IMG/VR virus record: IMGVR_UViG_3300007734_000529
Span: 1 to 26,820 of that record
Source: a virus
Direction: 5' to 3' (one strand)
DNA: 26,820 bases
This document shows positions 13,787-21,549 of the stretch, in pieces. The notes below the pieces were generated by a model, which worked only from the letters and a program-made list of their open reading frames with translations, did no database searches and was not told the origin of the DNA. Made by a program: the position numbers and the translations under genes. Within the stretch, counting starts at the first letter, position 1. Each line of letters begins with the position of its first letter.

Positions 13787-16582
13787 ATGCAAGATGTATT
13801 GAGTTTGTTTGCTCAAGCCGCAGAGGCCGAGCGCGGTCTCCTATTCCCCGACGGCGTGATAGCCAATGGCGAGCACCACCGCGTGCCGACCGTGTCGAAG
13901 CCCGACAAGAAGAACGGCTGGTATGTGGTCCACCTCAACGACGGCCCCGGCCAGAGTGGAGTAGTGGTGGGTGTGTTCAACGACCTTGCAGCTGGTCAGC
14001 CGGATGTGAAGTGGTCGAGCTCGGCCAACAAGCGTCCCGAGGTGAGCATCGAGGAGGCAACGGCTGCGATGAAGAAGAAGATAGCCGAGGCCGCCAAGGT
14101 GAAGGTGGACAAGGCCGAGGCAGCCATCAACGAGGTGACGGCCGAGATAGCCAAGGCAAAGCCGGTGCAGGTGGCGTTTGGCTACCTCGAGCACAAGGGT
14201 GTCGGGTCGGTGCCTGGACTGTATCGCAACGGCAGCACGCTGGTGGTGCCGCTGAAGGACGACAAGCAGCGTGTGGTGAACATGCAGCGCATCTGGCAGG
14301 ACAAAGATGGCGTGTGGCAGAAGCGGTATCAGAAGAACGCGACACGGGTGGGCACCTACTTTGCCATCAAGGCCAGCAGCGACACGGTGGCGATTTGCGA
14401 GGGGTTGGCGACAGGCATCAGTATCTATGAGGCAACAGGTTGGACGGTGCTTGCAGCTGGTGACACGACGCAGCTGATGGCGGTAGCCAAGATGGCTCGT
14501 CGGATGATGCCAGGTAGCCAAATCATCTTGTGCGCTGACGATGACCGCATGACAGAGGGCAACCCGGGCTTGACCAAGGCTCGAGAGGCAGCCGAGGCAG
14601 TGAGGGGCGAGGTTCGGTGGCCGGTGTTTGACGACCTCGACAGCATGGGCACGGACTTCAACGACCTGCACCAGGAGCAGGGGTTAGCCGAGGTGAAGCT
14701 GCAGCTGGAGGCCAAGCGAGAGGTGGTGGACGATGTGCCTTTGCCTGAGGAGGCCCCTTACTACGAGGAGGAGCTTGGCACCGAGAAGCCGGCAGGTGAG
14801 GAGGCATGGGTGCCCAAGGGCTACGAGTTCACGAAGAGCGGTGCAGTGGTGCGCTTGCCTGCCGACAGCAAGAAGGAGCCGACGCTGGTGAGCTTGCAGC
14901 CATTGTGGGTGGCAGGTGTGCGCGTGGACGCGGTTGAGGGCACTCGGTCGATGCTGGTGAAGTGGTGCACACCTCGAGCAGGTGAGTTCGGGCGGTTCGA
15001 TAAGCCGCAGCAGGTCATCGTGGACCGAGGCACGCTGCTGAATGCTCGTGGCATTGTGGCGCTGGCAAGCAGTGGGTTTCCGGTAGACTCGACATGCGCC
15101 AGCGAGGTGGTGTTGTACCTTCGCAAGGCAGAGACGCAGTACCTTGCCTCGACGGTGCGAGCGGCGCAAGAGATGGTGGCAAGCGTGACGGGCTGGCATG
15201 GGGCGCTTGACTGGACTGCCCCCAGCTTCTTGATAGGCGAGAAGCAGGCCGGCGTGGGTTGCCCGACATTCGAGAACCTCAACCCTGAGTTAGCTAGGCA
15301 TGTGGGCTTGTTCACTGTGAGCGGTGAGGCATCGAAGCAGCTGGTGGTGCTGCGAGACATCGTGGACCAGCACCCCGACATGGCGACGGTGGTTGCGATG
15401 GCGCTTGCGTCGCCTTTGATGCGGATAGTGTCAGCGCCGGTGTTTGTCCTGGACATCGCGTGCGAGTCGAGCCGAGGCAAGACCAAGGCACTGCTGGTGG
15501 CAGCGTCGGTGTATGGCTCGCCGCAGACGATGCGCAGCTGGGACACCACCAAGTTCGCGCTCGAGATAGTAGCCAATGCGCAGCGAGGGCTGCCGCTGCT
15601 GCTGGACGAGACGCAGCGAGCGAGCAAGCCCGAGATGGTGCAGCCGATGGTGTACGACCTCTGCAATGCCGAGGGCAAGATGCGAGGCAAGGCCGACGGT
15701 GGCGTGCGTGCTGTGTCTCGGTACGAGTCGCTGGTCATCAGCACAGGCGAGCAGAGCATCTCGGCGTTTGGCGACGCAGGTGGTGCCAGAGCGCGAATCC
15801 TGACGATTCAAGGCAGCCCATGGCGGTTGCCTATGGCAAAGCCTACCCCCGAGGCAATCAGGGCCTTGACGGTGTACCAGAGCGCGAGCCTCGACACGCT
15901 GTCAGACCACTACGGGCACGCGGGTCGGATGTTTGCCGAGAAGGTGGCGTTGCTGACTGAGGACGAGCGCCGGGAGCTGCGAGCTCGTTACCGTGAGCTG
16001 GTGCACGCTCGGTCGTTGTCGGTAGAGGAGCTGAGCCCCAGCCACCCGATTGGGTCTCGGCTGTCGACCTATGCCGCTCTGATTGACCTTGCCGGCGAGC
16101 TGGCCGAGCGGTGGCTTGAGATGAAGCCAGCAGCGTGGCTGTGCCATGAGCGGTGGTGCGCTATGCTCGGTGCCGGCCGTCCTGCCGATGTGGCGACGCA
16201 GGCGATGGAGCGGCTGATTGCATGGGGCTGGTCTAGGTCAGCGCAGCTGCACGGACATGGCGACGCGACCAAGACTTTGGGCCGAGACGCTATCGGGACC
16301 TTCTCGGTAGATGCGGTGACAGGCAGGCCCAAGCTGCAGTTTGTGATGGCAACGGCCAACGACATGCTGCGCTCGGCAGGCTACCAGCCGGGAGCCGTGG
16401 CAGCGACATGGGCCTCACGCGGTTGGCTTGTCGGTGACAAGGGGTCAAATACTTCTAAAGTGGTTAGTGTGTCGGGGTTTAAGGTGCGCATGTACGACTT
16501 GAGCACGGTAGTGCACGCGCTGCATGTGTGGCCTAGCGAGGACGCGGCACCCAACATCTTTGGTGATGATGTGCCGTTCTGA
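13787..16582 (+). CDS. Primase-helicase (Toprim plus DUF927-like ATPase)
   Basis: 931 residues from the ATG at 13787 (MQDVLSLFAQAAEAERGLLF), which has GAGGT 4 bases upstream. An upstream TTG at 13670 in frame would overlap the promoter-like site and hairpins, so it was not chosen. Residues 1-200 resemble the primase front of P4-type proteins. A Toprim domain follows (ICEGLATG 203-210, ADDD 250-253, GTDFND 288-293). Residues 340-640 form a DUF927-like helicase with Walker A ESSRGKTK (560-567) and Walker B LPLLLDE (602-608). It would unwind and prime phage DNA at the adjacent origin. The C-terminus GDDVPF resembles the tip of single-strand binding protein. Confidence 0.85.
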   Translation: MQDVLSLFAQAAEAERGLLFPDGVIANGEHHRVPTVSKPDKKNGWYVVHLNDGPGQSGVVVGVFNDLAAGQPDVKWSSSANKRPEVSIEEATAAMKKKIAEAAKVKVDKAEAAINEVTAEIAKAKPVQVAFGYLEHKGVGSVPGLYRNGSTLVVPLKDDKQRVVNMQRIWQDKDGVWQKRYQKNATRVGTYFAIKASSDTVAICEGLATGISIYEATGWTVLAAGDTTQLMAVAKMARRMMPGSQIILCADDDRMTEGNPGLTKAREAAEAVRGEVRWPVFDDLDSMGTDFNDLHQEQGLAEVKLQLEAKREVVDDVPLPEEAPYYEEELGTEKPAGEEAWVPKGYEFTKSGAVVRLPADSKKEPTLVSLQPLWVAGVRVDAVEGTRSMLVKWCTPRAGEFGRFDKPQQVIVDRGTLLNARGIVALASSGFPVDSTCASEVVLYLRKAETQYLASTVRAAQEMVASVTGWHGALDWTAPSFLIGEKQAGVGCPTFENLNPELARHVGLFTVSGEASKQLVVLRDIVDQHPDMATVVAMALASPLMRIVSAPVFVLDIACESSRGKTKALLVAASVYGSPQTMRSWDTTKFALEIVANAQRGLPLLLDETQRASKPEMVQPMVYDLCNAEGKMRGKADGGVRAVSRYESLVISTGEQSISAFGDAGGARARILTIQGSPWRLPMAKPTPEAIRALTVYQSASLDTLSDHYGHAGRMFAEKVALLTEDERRELRARYRELVHARSLSVEELSPSHPIGSRLSTYAALIDLAGELAERWLEMKPAAWLCHERWCAMLGAGRPADVATQAMERLIAWGWSRSAQLHGHGDATKTLGRDAIGTFSVDAVTGRPKLQFVMATANDMLRSAGYQPGAVAATWASRGWLVGDKGSNTSKVVSVSGFKVRMYDLSTVVHALHVWPSEDAAPNIFGDDVPF

Positions 16583-16586
16583 GTAG

Positions 16587-16653
16587 AAATCGACATCGGT
16601 GGGCAAAAATCGACATCGAAGGAGTTGACGGCAGGTGAATACCTGTTAGGACC
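16587..16653 (+). promoter_or_regulatory. Regulated promoter-like region with direct and inverted repeats
   Basis: AAATCGACATCG occurs at 16587-16598 and 16607-16618, period 20. Next comes TTGACG (16625-16630), then CAGGTgaatACCTG (16632-16645), a 5-base inverted repeat inside the spacer. The matching -10 box is weak (TAGGAC near 16647). The layout suggests an activator site upstream and a repressor site in the spacer. Confidence 0.45.
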
Positions 16654-16662
16654 TCTTCTCAC

Positions 16663-16680
16663 CGGCAGCGACAACTGCCG
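16663..16680 (+). promoter_or_regulatory. CGACAA-loop hairpin 2 (leader of the 16732 gene)
   Basis: CGGCAG (16663-16668), loop CGACAA, CTGCCG (16675-16680). It starts 38 bases after the start of the TTGACG box; hairpin 1 starts 36 bases after its TTGACA. A further hairpin GCCTC-gctta-GAGGC is at 16699-16713, before the ribosome site AGGAG. Confidence 0.58.
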
Positions 16681-16731
16681 ACCCTACATAGTCACCCCGC
16701 CTCGCTTAGAGGCACACCCAGGAGAGAAGCC

Positions 16732-17148
16732 ATGAGGCTTACCATCGACAACGCGTCTGAGACTTTCGTCCACCTCGTCAACACCATCACCGGAGGCAAC
16801 TTCGAGCAGAGCAAGACCTGCGTGATTGGCGACACCCGCTGCGCAAGCGTCATCTACAACGCTGCCAACCGTACCTCGGTTGACTACAGCTTCACGCTGG
16901 CCCTCATCGAGACGGGCAAGGATGCATCTGGCGAGCTGGTCCACGACATGCGCGTGATTGCCAACCGCACGGTCAACCTGCCTTGGTCGCAGGGCAACCG
17001 CACGAGCATCACCTCGGTTGCTATCTCTGACCAGTCGCCCATCGACCTCAACAACCTTGGGCTTGCCATCGAGGGCTGCATCGACCGCCTCAGCGAGCAG
17101 GCCGACCTGCTTAGCCAGCATGTGCGCAGCGAGGTGGCCTATGTCTAA
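16732..17148 (+). CDS. Hypothetical early protein
   Basis: 138 residues, start MRLTIDNASETFVHLVNTIT behind AGGAGAGAAG. The protein is acidic to neutral, with two Cys near residues 30 and 37, a beta-rich middle (YSFTLALIETG, RTVNLPWSQGNRTSITSVAI) and a C-terminal helix. It is unrecognised. It is the first gene of a recombination operon, overlaps the YqaJ gene by 8 bases (ATGTCTAA) and has an elaborate leader with repeats and hairpins, so it may be a small accessory or host-takeover protein made early. Confidence 0.7.
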   Translation: MRLTIDNASETFVHLVNTITGGNFEQSKTCVIGDTRCASVIYNAANRTSVDYSFTLALIETGKDASGELVHDMRVIANRTVNLPWSQGNRTSITSVAISDQSPIDLNNLGLAIEGCIDRLSEQADLLSQHVRSEVAYV

Positions 17149-18190
17149 GGTCAACTACCCCAACGCGGTGCGTCAGATTCCGGTGCACGAGCACGGCAGC
17201 AAGGCATGGCTCATCGAGCGTGCCAACACCCTCGGCGCTTCTGAGCTGGGCAAGGCGCTCGGTGTCTCGCCTTACGGTGGCCTGCTGTCTCTGGTCATCG
17301 ACAAGCGCCAGGCACTTGCCGGCAACCCCGAGGTCATCAGCTCCGATGCGATGCAGGACGGGCAGGATGCAGAGGACACGGTGCTGCGCATGGCATGGCG
17401 TCGGCTGCAGCAGCTCGCTGGCGGTGCCTACTACAGCACGCCCCAGCCTGAGATGGTCAAGGGCACGGCCATCGCCCTCGGCGCTGTGTCGGCTACCCCT
17501 GATGCGCTCATCATCGACCAAGAGACGGGCAACGCGGTTAGTCTTATTGAGGCAAAGCTCGACCGGTCACGCAATACCGATTGGGCCGAGGTGCTCGAGA
17601 ACGGCTTTGGCCACTTGAGCGGGCAGGACCTGCGGTTGAACTACTGGTGGCAGGTGCAGACCCAGCTGTATGTGACTGGCATCTCGGTTGGTTACCTCGC
17701 AGTGTGGACGGTGTTCTCGTTCTACCTCATCGAGATTGAGGCAGACGAAGCCGCAGCCGATGTGATTGCCCAGGTTGGCCCGACGGTCATGGCATGGGTT
17801 ACCGACTCGGCCGACAGGTTGCCGGCACCGACCGACGCTGACGGGCTGCGCACCATCGCAAGCACGGTGCGTCCTGCCTCTGAGGGCCCCATTGAGGTGG
17901 AGGGCGAGGTTGCCGAGGCCCTTGCTGCCTATGTCTCGCTGGGCAAGCAGATTGACGGCCTTGAGGAGCAGCGTGACGCAGCCAAGCGCATCATTCTGAC
18001 GGCTCACAATGCCGGTGCCAAGCTGGCCTCGGCCGACGGCATCAAGAGCAGCTTCATCGCAGCGTCGGAGCGCATGAGCCTCGACACCAAGAAGCTCGAG
18101 ACTGACCACCCGGCACTGGTGGCAGACTACCGCAAGGTGACGCAGGTGTCGGCCTCGTGCCGCGTGACCGCGCCGCGTAGCAAGGGCTAA
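17141..18190 (+). CDS. YqaJ-type viral recombinase (5'-3' exonuclease)
   Basis: 349 residues from the ATG at 17141, overlapping the previous stop. GSKAWLIERANTLGASELGK and ALGVSPYGGLLSLVIDKR match the opening of YqaJ-like exonucleases (lambda Exo fold). The nuclease core is PDALI (Asp-121), LIEAK (Glu-137, Lys-139) and YWWQVQTQLYVTG (Gln-171 helix), the PD-(D/E)xK layout. The C-terminal 100 residues add a coiled-coil (VSLGKQIDGLEEQRDAAKRI) seen in many phage members. It would resect DNA ends for the RecT annealase encoded at 19291. An earlier in-frame start at 16958 overlaps the previous gene and is rejected. Confidence 0.85.
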   Translation: MSKVNYPNAVRQIPVHEHGSKAWLIERANTLGASELGKALGVSPYGGLLSLVIDKRQALAGNPEVISSDAMQDGQDAEDTVLRMAWRRLQQLAGGAYYSTPQPEMVKGTAIALGAVSATPDALIIDQETGNAVSLIEAKLDRSRNTDWAEVLENGFGHLSGQDLRLNYWWQVQTQLYVTGISVGYLAVWTVFSFYLIEIEADEAAADVIAQVGPTVMAWVTDSADRLPAPTDADGLRTIASTVRPASEGPIEVEGEVAEALAAYVSLGKQIDGLEEQRDAAKRIILTAHNAGAKLASADGIKSSFIAASERMSLDTKKLETDHPALVADYRKVTQVSASCRVTAPRSKG

Positions 18191-18242
18191 GCCCGGTGGC
18201 AGGTGCAACCCCTGCCATGCTGCCTACCGCCCAATGTCGGGC
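18191..18242 (+). ncRNA. Structured leader element A (T-loop-like hairpin)
   Basis: Right after the TAA stop comes GCCCG, then a 7-pair stem TGGCAGG / CCTGCCA (18197-18203 and 18211-18217) with 7-base loop TGCAACC. GCCCG (18191-18195) can pair with CGGGC (18238-18242) as an outer stem. Element B (18536) has the same plan with a different stem. It is probably an RNA element in the leader of the gene at 18260. Confidence 0.55.
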
Positions 18243-18259
18243 AAGCCAGGAGAGAGACG

Positions 18260-18535
18260 ATGAGTGACCCACTGAAGATTGAGATTGTGATGTTGGCTGT
18301 GCAGCGCCGCGTGTTGCCTTTGCAGGGTGAGACAGCAATTGAGCACGCGGTGCGGCTCTACAAGATTGCCGGTGACTGCATGGCTGCGCTCGAGGCCAAG
18401 GTTGAGGCCGAGGAGCCGGCGCCTGCAACCCCTGTCGCTGTGGCTGACATCGGTGTTTGGAGCAAGGGTGACATCTTCGTTTGGGAGGTGCCCAAGGGTA
18501 AGCGAGTGACAATCAGCAAGCAGCGCCGGGACTAA
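18260..18535 (+). CDS. Small hypothetical protein
   Basis: 91 residues from the ATG at 18260 (MSDPLKIEIVMLAVQRRVLP), behind AGGAGAGAGACG. An amphipathic helical first half (AVRLYKIAGDCMAALEAKVE) is followed by a Pro/Ala linker and a beta-like tail (GVWSKGDIFVWEVPKGKRVT). Unrecognised. It sits between two structured elements of similar sequence, A before and B after, suggesting shared control with the YqaJ and 18611 genes. Confidence 0.7.
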   Translation: MSDPLKIEIVMLAVQRRVLPLQGETAIEHAVRLYKIAGDCMAALEAKVEAEEPAPATPVAVADIGVWSKGDIFVWEVPKGKRVTISKQRRD

Positions 18536-18591
18536 GCCCGCTGCTGGGTGCAAGCCCCAGCACGCCGCCTCACCCGCTGCCGACAAGCAGC
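18536..18591 (+). ncRNA. Structured leader element B (T-loop-like hairpin plus CGACAA hairpin 3)
   Basis: After the TAA stop: GCCCG (18536-18540), then stem TGCTGGG / CCCAGCA (18542-18548, 18556-18562) with loop TGCAAGC. Distances match element A exactly, while the stem bases differ but still pair. A second hairpin follows: GCTGC (18576-18580), loop CGACAA, GCAGC (18587-18591). Leader of the gene at 18611. Confidence 0.58.
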
Positions 18592-18610
18592 ATTTTGAGA
18601 GGAGGATGAG

Positions 18611-19255
18611 ATGAGCCAGATGAGATTGATTACCGAAAGCCGTGACGAGTGGACCGTGAAGGAGCTGGTAGAGACGCTGCACGCCAAGGTTGACGACCTC
18701 GAGCGGAAGCTCGATGCGCAGCTCAAGCGCAATGAGGCCATCAGCTGGCAGCTGCACGCCATCATCCTGCACCTCACCGGCGACCGCGCTGCGCTGACTG
18801 CCTTTGTGATGGCGTCCGAGCCTACGGTGGTGCCCAACGAGGACGAGGCCATGCCTGTCCTGGCATCCTGCCCCTGCTGTGAGCATAAGGAAGCGAGCAC
18901 TGCCGAGCAGGTTGAGGAGCTGTTCGGCTACCGCACCATGGCAGACGGCAAGACCATCGTGCAGAGCTGGTGCCGTGAGTGCCGTGGCCTCGAGGGCAAG
19001 ACCAGCCCGCGCAAGAAGCAGCGCCTGCCTGACGATGTGCGTGAGCTCGGCATCCTCGGCCGGCAGTTTCTCAAGATGGCTGCTGCCAAGCGTGACGAGC
19101 GCGCCAAGGTGCTCGAGGCCAGCAGCGGCCGTGAGACCAGGGAGAGCCTGGCACTGCTGCGTGAGGAGCAGGACCTGACCACGAAGGGCATGGCAGAGCT
19201 CTCTGGCTACGACACCAAGCGCGCCATCATCCGCAAGACCAACGGCAACAAGTAA
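18611..19255 (+). CDS. Hypothetical protein with Cys4/His-type zinc motif
   Basis: 214 residues, start MSQMRLITESRDEWTVKELV behind GAGGAGGATGAG. A coiled-coil N-terminus (residues 15-45) is followed by a Cys/His cluster, CPCCEH near residues 87-92 and CREC near 118-121, which could bind one zinc ion. The remainder is basic (TSPRKKQRLPDDVRELG, FLKMAAAKRDERAKV). Such features suggest a DNA- or RNA-binding accessory protein of the recombination operon. The family is not recognised. Confidence 0.68.
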   Translation: MSQMRLITESRDEWTVKELVETLHAKVDDLERKLDAQLKRNEAISWQLHAIILHLTGDRAALTAFVMASEPTVVPNEDEAMPVLASCPCCEHKEASTAEQVEELFGYRTMADGKTIVQSWCRECRGLEGKTSPRKKQRLPDDVRELGILGRQFLKMAAAKRDERAKVLEASSGRETRESLALLREEQDLTTKGMAELSGYDTKRAIIRKTNGNK

Positions 19256-19290
19256 CCCAACCCCTACCCCCGCAAGAGAGAGAGACCCCC

Positions 19291-20136
19291 ATGAGCATGC
19301 AGATTAGCAAGAACCAACATCCGGTCGAGGGCTGGCTCGCCAACCCCGAGAACTTTGCCAAGGTCGCCAACGCGCTGCCGACGCACCTCAATGCCGAGCG
19401 CATGCGCCGGCTCTACCTCACGGTGTTCAACAACAGCCCGGCACTCAAGGCGTGCAGCCCTGCCTCGGTCATCGGCTGCCTCCTCAAGTCTGCCCAGCTC
19501 GGCCTCGAGCCGGACGGTGGCAAGCTCTACCTCATCCCTCGAGGTGGCGACTGCACGCTGCAGATTGGCTATCAGGGCTACATCGAGCTGGCCCGCCGCT
19601 CTGGTCAGATTGCCGCCATCGAGGCCAACATCGTCTACGAGAGTGACGACTTCTCGATTGCCTACCACCTCGATAGCAAGTTCGAGCACCGGCCCAACCT
19701 GCGTCGGGCTGCCGACGACAAGGTGCTCGGCGTCTACTGCTATGCCAAGCTGACCTCTGGTGAGCGGCTGTTCACATGGATGAGCCATGCCGATGTAGAG
19801 CATGTGCGTCGCACGAGCTCAGGCAACAGCAGCACCTGGACAAAGCACTGGGGCGAGATGGCCAAGAAGACGGTGCTCAAGCGTGCCGCCAAGATGCTGC
19901 CCAGCTCGATTGAGATGGCTACCGCGCTCGAGGCCGAGGCCGAGCACGAGGGCTACCAGGTGGAAGCGCCGGTAGTGTCTCATCAGGTGGTGACGACCCC
20001 GACTGCGGTAGGTGGTGCGCGTCTGCCTGCCCCGCCGCCGCCTGTCGAGGTGACGGCCGAGGAGGTCGAGGTCGAGGACCTGTCTGCAACCGAGGCTGCC
20101 AGCGAGCCTCTCAACCTTGACGAGGTGCCGTTTTGA
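19291..20136 (+). CDS. recT: RecT single-strand annealing protein
   Basis: 281 residues, start MSMQISKNQHPVEGWLANPE. The conserved RecT core is clear: SVIGCLLKSAQLGLEPDGGKLYL, then IPRGGDCTLQIGYQGYIELARRSGQI, and TWMSHADVEHVRRTSS with a KTVLKRAAKMLP helix. RecT anneals complementary strands exposed by the partner exonuclease at 17141. A Pro-rich acidic tail (about residues 225-281) ends LNLDEVPF, resembling the C-terminal tip of single-strand binding protein, like the end of the primase-helicase. The next gene starts inside the stop (TTGA). Confidence 0.9.
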   Translation: MSMQISKNQHPVEGWLANPENFAKVANALPTHLNAERMRRLYLTVFNNSPALKACSPASVIGCLLKSAQLGLEPDGGKLYLIPRGGDCTLQIGYQGYIELARRSGQIAAIEANIVYESDDFSIAYHLDSKFEHRPNLRRAADDKVLGVYCYAKLTSGERLFTWMSHADVEHVRRTSSGNSSTWTKHWGEMAKKTVLKRAAKMLPSSIEMATALEAEAEHEGYQVEAPVVSHQVVTTPTAVGGARLPAPPPPVEVTAEEVEVEDLSATEAASEPLNLDEVPF

Positions 20137-20453
20137 GCCAGCCCTACCCCCACGCTCGAGATGTGTTGGCAGCACGCATCGTGCAGCTGCACGGAACGCA
20201 GCGCAGATTGTCTGACCTGCTCGGCATCAGCCGGCAGCTGTTGCTGCAGCGCCAAAAGGTTGCATGCGAGACTGAGACGGTGCATCCATGGTGGTGCAAC
20301 CTGCTCATCATGGAGTCGTCCTGGCTGCATGAGCCGCCGGCAGGTTGGTCGATGCCTAACCCGATGCTGGTGACGGCAGCGGTTGAGCTCAACCAGAGGA
20401 CTTACGACCAGTACCGCCGAGTGCGTGGACCCAAGAAGCAGGCAAAGCCATGA
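20133..20453 (+). CDS. Small protein with helix-turn-helix-like segment
   Basis: 106 residues from a TTG start that overlaps the RecT stop (20133-20136), with GAGG 8 bases upstream. HGTQRRLSDLLGISRQLLLQRQ has the look of a Cro-like helix-turn-helix (a Ser/Arg-rich recognition helix after GIS). The rest is unrecognised. Possible DNA-binding regulator. Coupled to the next gene by ATGA (20450-20453). Confidence 0.6.
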   Translation: MSQPYPHARDVLAARIVQLHGTQRRLSDLLGISRQLLLQRQKVACETETVHPWWCNLLIMESSWLHEPPAGWSMPNPMLVTAAVELNQRTYDQYRRVRGPKKQAKP

Positions 20454-20857
20454 CCACCGAACAGTTAGAAGTTCTCGAACAGTTGGCCGGCCGAGCCGTT
20501 GCCTGCAAGCGGTGGCAGTGGATGCCCGGAATGCGGTCTGAGAAGGGCCTGCGCATCGTGCGGCGCGACGACGACGGCTATGTCATCGGCTACTACGACA
20601 ACCAGTGGTACATGAGCGAGTGCGTGCCCGGCTCTCTGCCCGACCTTTCCGACCCTGCGACCCTCGGCTGCCTGCTGGCTCTGGTGCGTAAGGCATGGGG
20701 CCCCGAGGCTACCGTGTCGGTCAACATCAGCGGCTTTTGGGCTGTTGGTGGTGCACGCATCCAGAAGGGCAAGAGCGCCGGTCACACCATCAACCTGGGC
20801 ATCTGGAAGGCAACCGAGCTCGAGGCCCTTGTTGCCGCGCTCGAGGTCGCACCATGA
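20450..20857 (+). CDS. Hypothetical phage protein
   Basis: 135 residues, start MTTEQLEVLEQLAGRAVACK. Motifs such as RWQWMPGMR, LPDLSDPATLGCLLALVRKAWG and a C-terminal ATELEALVAALEVA helix recur in small phage proteins of unknown role found in replication regions. The mixed alpha/beta composition suggests a compact soluble protein. It is translationally coupled on both sides (ATGA at each end). Confidence 0.72.
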   Translation: MTTEQLEVLEQLAGRAVACKRWQWMPGMRSEKGLRIVRRDDDGYVIGYYDNQWYMSECVPGSLPDLSDPATLGCLLALVRKAWGPEATVSVNISGFWAVGGARIQKGKSAGHTINLGIWKATELEALVAALEVAP

Positions 20858-21438
20858 CCAAGATGCACGACCAGCGCGCCGAGGCCATCGCTCGCATCAC
20901 TGCCGTGCGTGACGAGGTGCTGGCACGAGAGGCAGCCAAGCCGCAGCCCAAGCCCAAGGTGGCCAAGCACAAGGTTGTCCAGGAGCTGCCGATGGACGAG
21001 GCCAGCGTCAAGAAGCGTGAGCAGCGCCGTAAGAAGACTGCCAAGCGTGATGAGAGGAGACGCCAGAGATGCGCTGCTGACCCTGTGTATGCGGAGAAAC
21101 TGCGGCAGCAGCGTCGGCAGCAGTACCTCAACCGCAAGGAGCGGCTTGGTTCAGACACGCTGAACCAGAAAGCCAAGGAGTCGATTGCACGCGTGAGGGT
21201 GATTGACCCCGAGGGCTGGGTGCAGAGGCAGCGTGAGTACCAGCGGCAAAGCAGAGAGCGCAAAAAGGCACGCATGGCAGTCGACCCGGACTATGCCAAG
21301 CAAGTGCGAGCCAAGCGCCAAGCCAAGAAGAAGGAGCGTAACCAGCGACAGGCCGCAGAGCTCCGCGAGCTACGGGCACTGAGAGCGCAGCTCAAGGCCA
21401 ACCCACCGGATAGTCCGGATAGTTGCCGCCAGTCGTAA
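20854..21438 (+). CDS. Very basic coiled protein, possible nucleic-acid binder
   Basis: 194 residues from the ATG at 20854 (MTKMHDQRAEAIARITAVRD), coupled by ATGA. From residue 50 the sequence is dominated by Lys and Arg. Two related units, RRRQRCAADPVYAEKLRQQ and KKARMAVDPDYAKQVRAKR, form an internal repeat (a basic helix, then D-P-x-Y-A). An arginine-rich stretch KKREQRRKKTAKRDERRR could bind RNA or DNA, as arginine-rich peptides of N-type antiterminators do. Its N-terminus is shared with the 24841 gene (QRA[ED]AIARITAV). Role unknown. Confidence 0.7.
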   Translation: MTKMHDQRAEAIARITAVRDEVLAREAAKPQPKPKVAKHKVVQELPMDEASVKKREQRRKKTAKRDERRRQRCAADPVYAEKLRQQRRQQYLNRKERLGSDTLNQKAKESIARVRVIDPEGWVQRQREYQRQSRERKKARMAVDPDYAKQVRAKRQAKKKERNQRQAAELRELRALRAQLKANPPDSPDSCRQS

Positions 21439-21540
21439 AGTGTGGCTTTACACCTGAGTGGTTTCCAAAATGGAAACATGTCGTCGGACCCAACGATATG
21501 ATGCATCGCTCATAACCGCGCATTACCGCGCATAACCGTG
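21435..21540 (+). promoter_or_regulatory. Control region before the second early operon
   Basis: It contains the hairpin GTAAAG-tgtgg-CTTTAC (21435-21451, starting just before the stop of the previous gene), the palindrome GTTTCCA-aaa-TGGAAAC (21461-21477), a -10-like TATGAT (21497-21502) with poor -35, and three tandem 10-base units CATAACCGCG / CATTACCGCG / CATAACCGTG (21511-21540). The unit shares TTACCGC with the octamer array of the origin region. This suggests a regulated promoter for the operon from 21550. Confidence 0.5.
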
Positions 21541-21549
21541 AGACCCCGC

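Noticed and set aside
14821-15759. 312-codon minus-strand open frame
   Set aside because: Antisense to the helicase domain with clear Walker motifs on the plus strand.
16958-17140. Upstream extension of the YqaJ gene
   Set aside because: It lies inside the preceding gene in another frame and gives a non-homologous peptide; the ATG at 17141 fits the family start.
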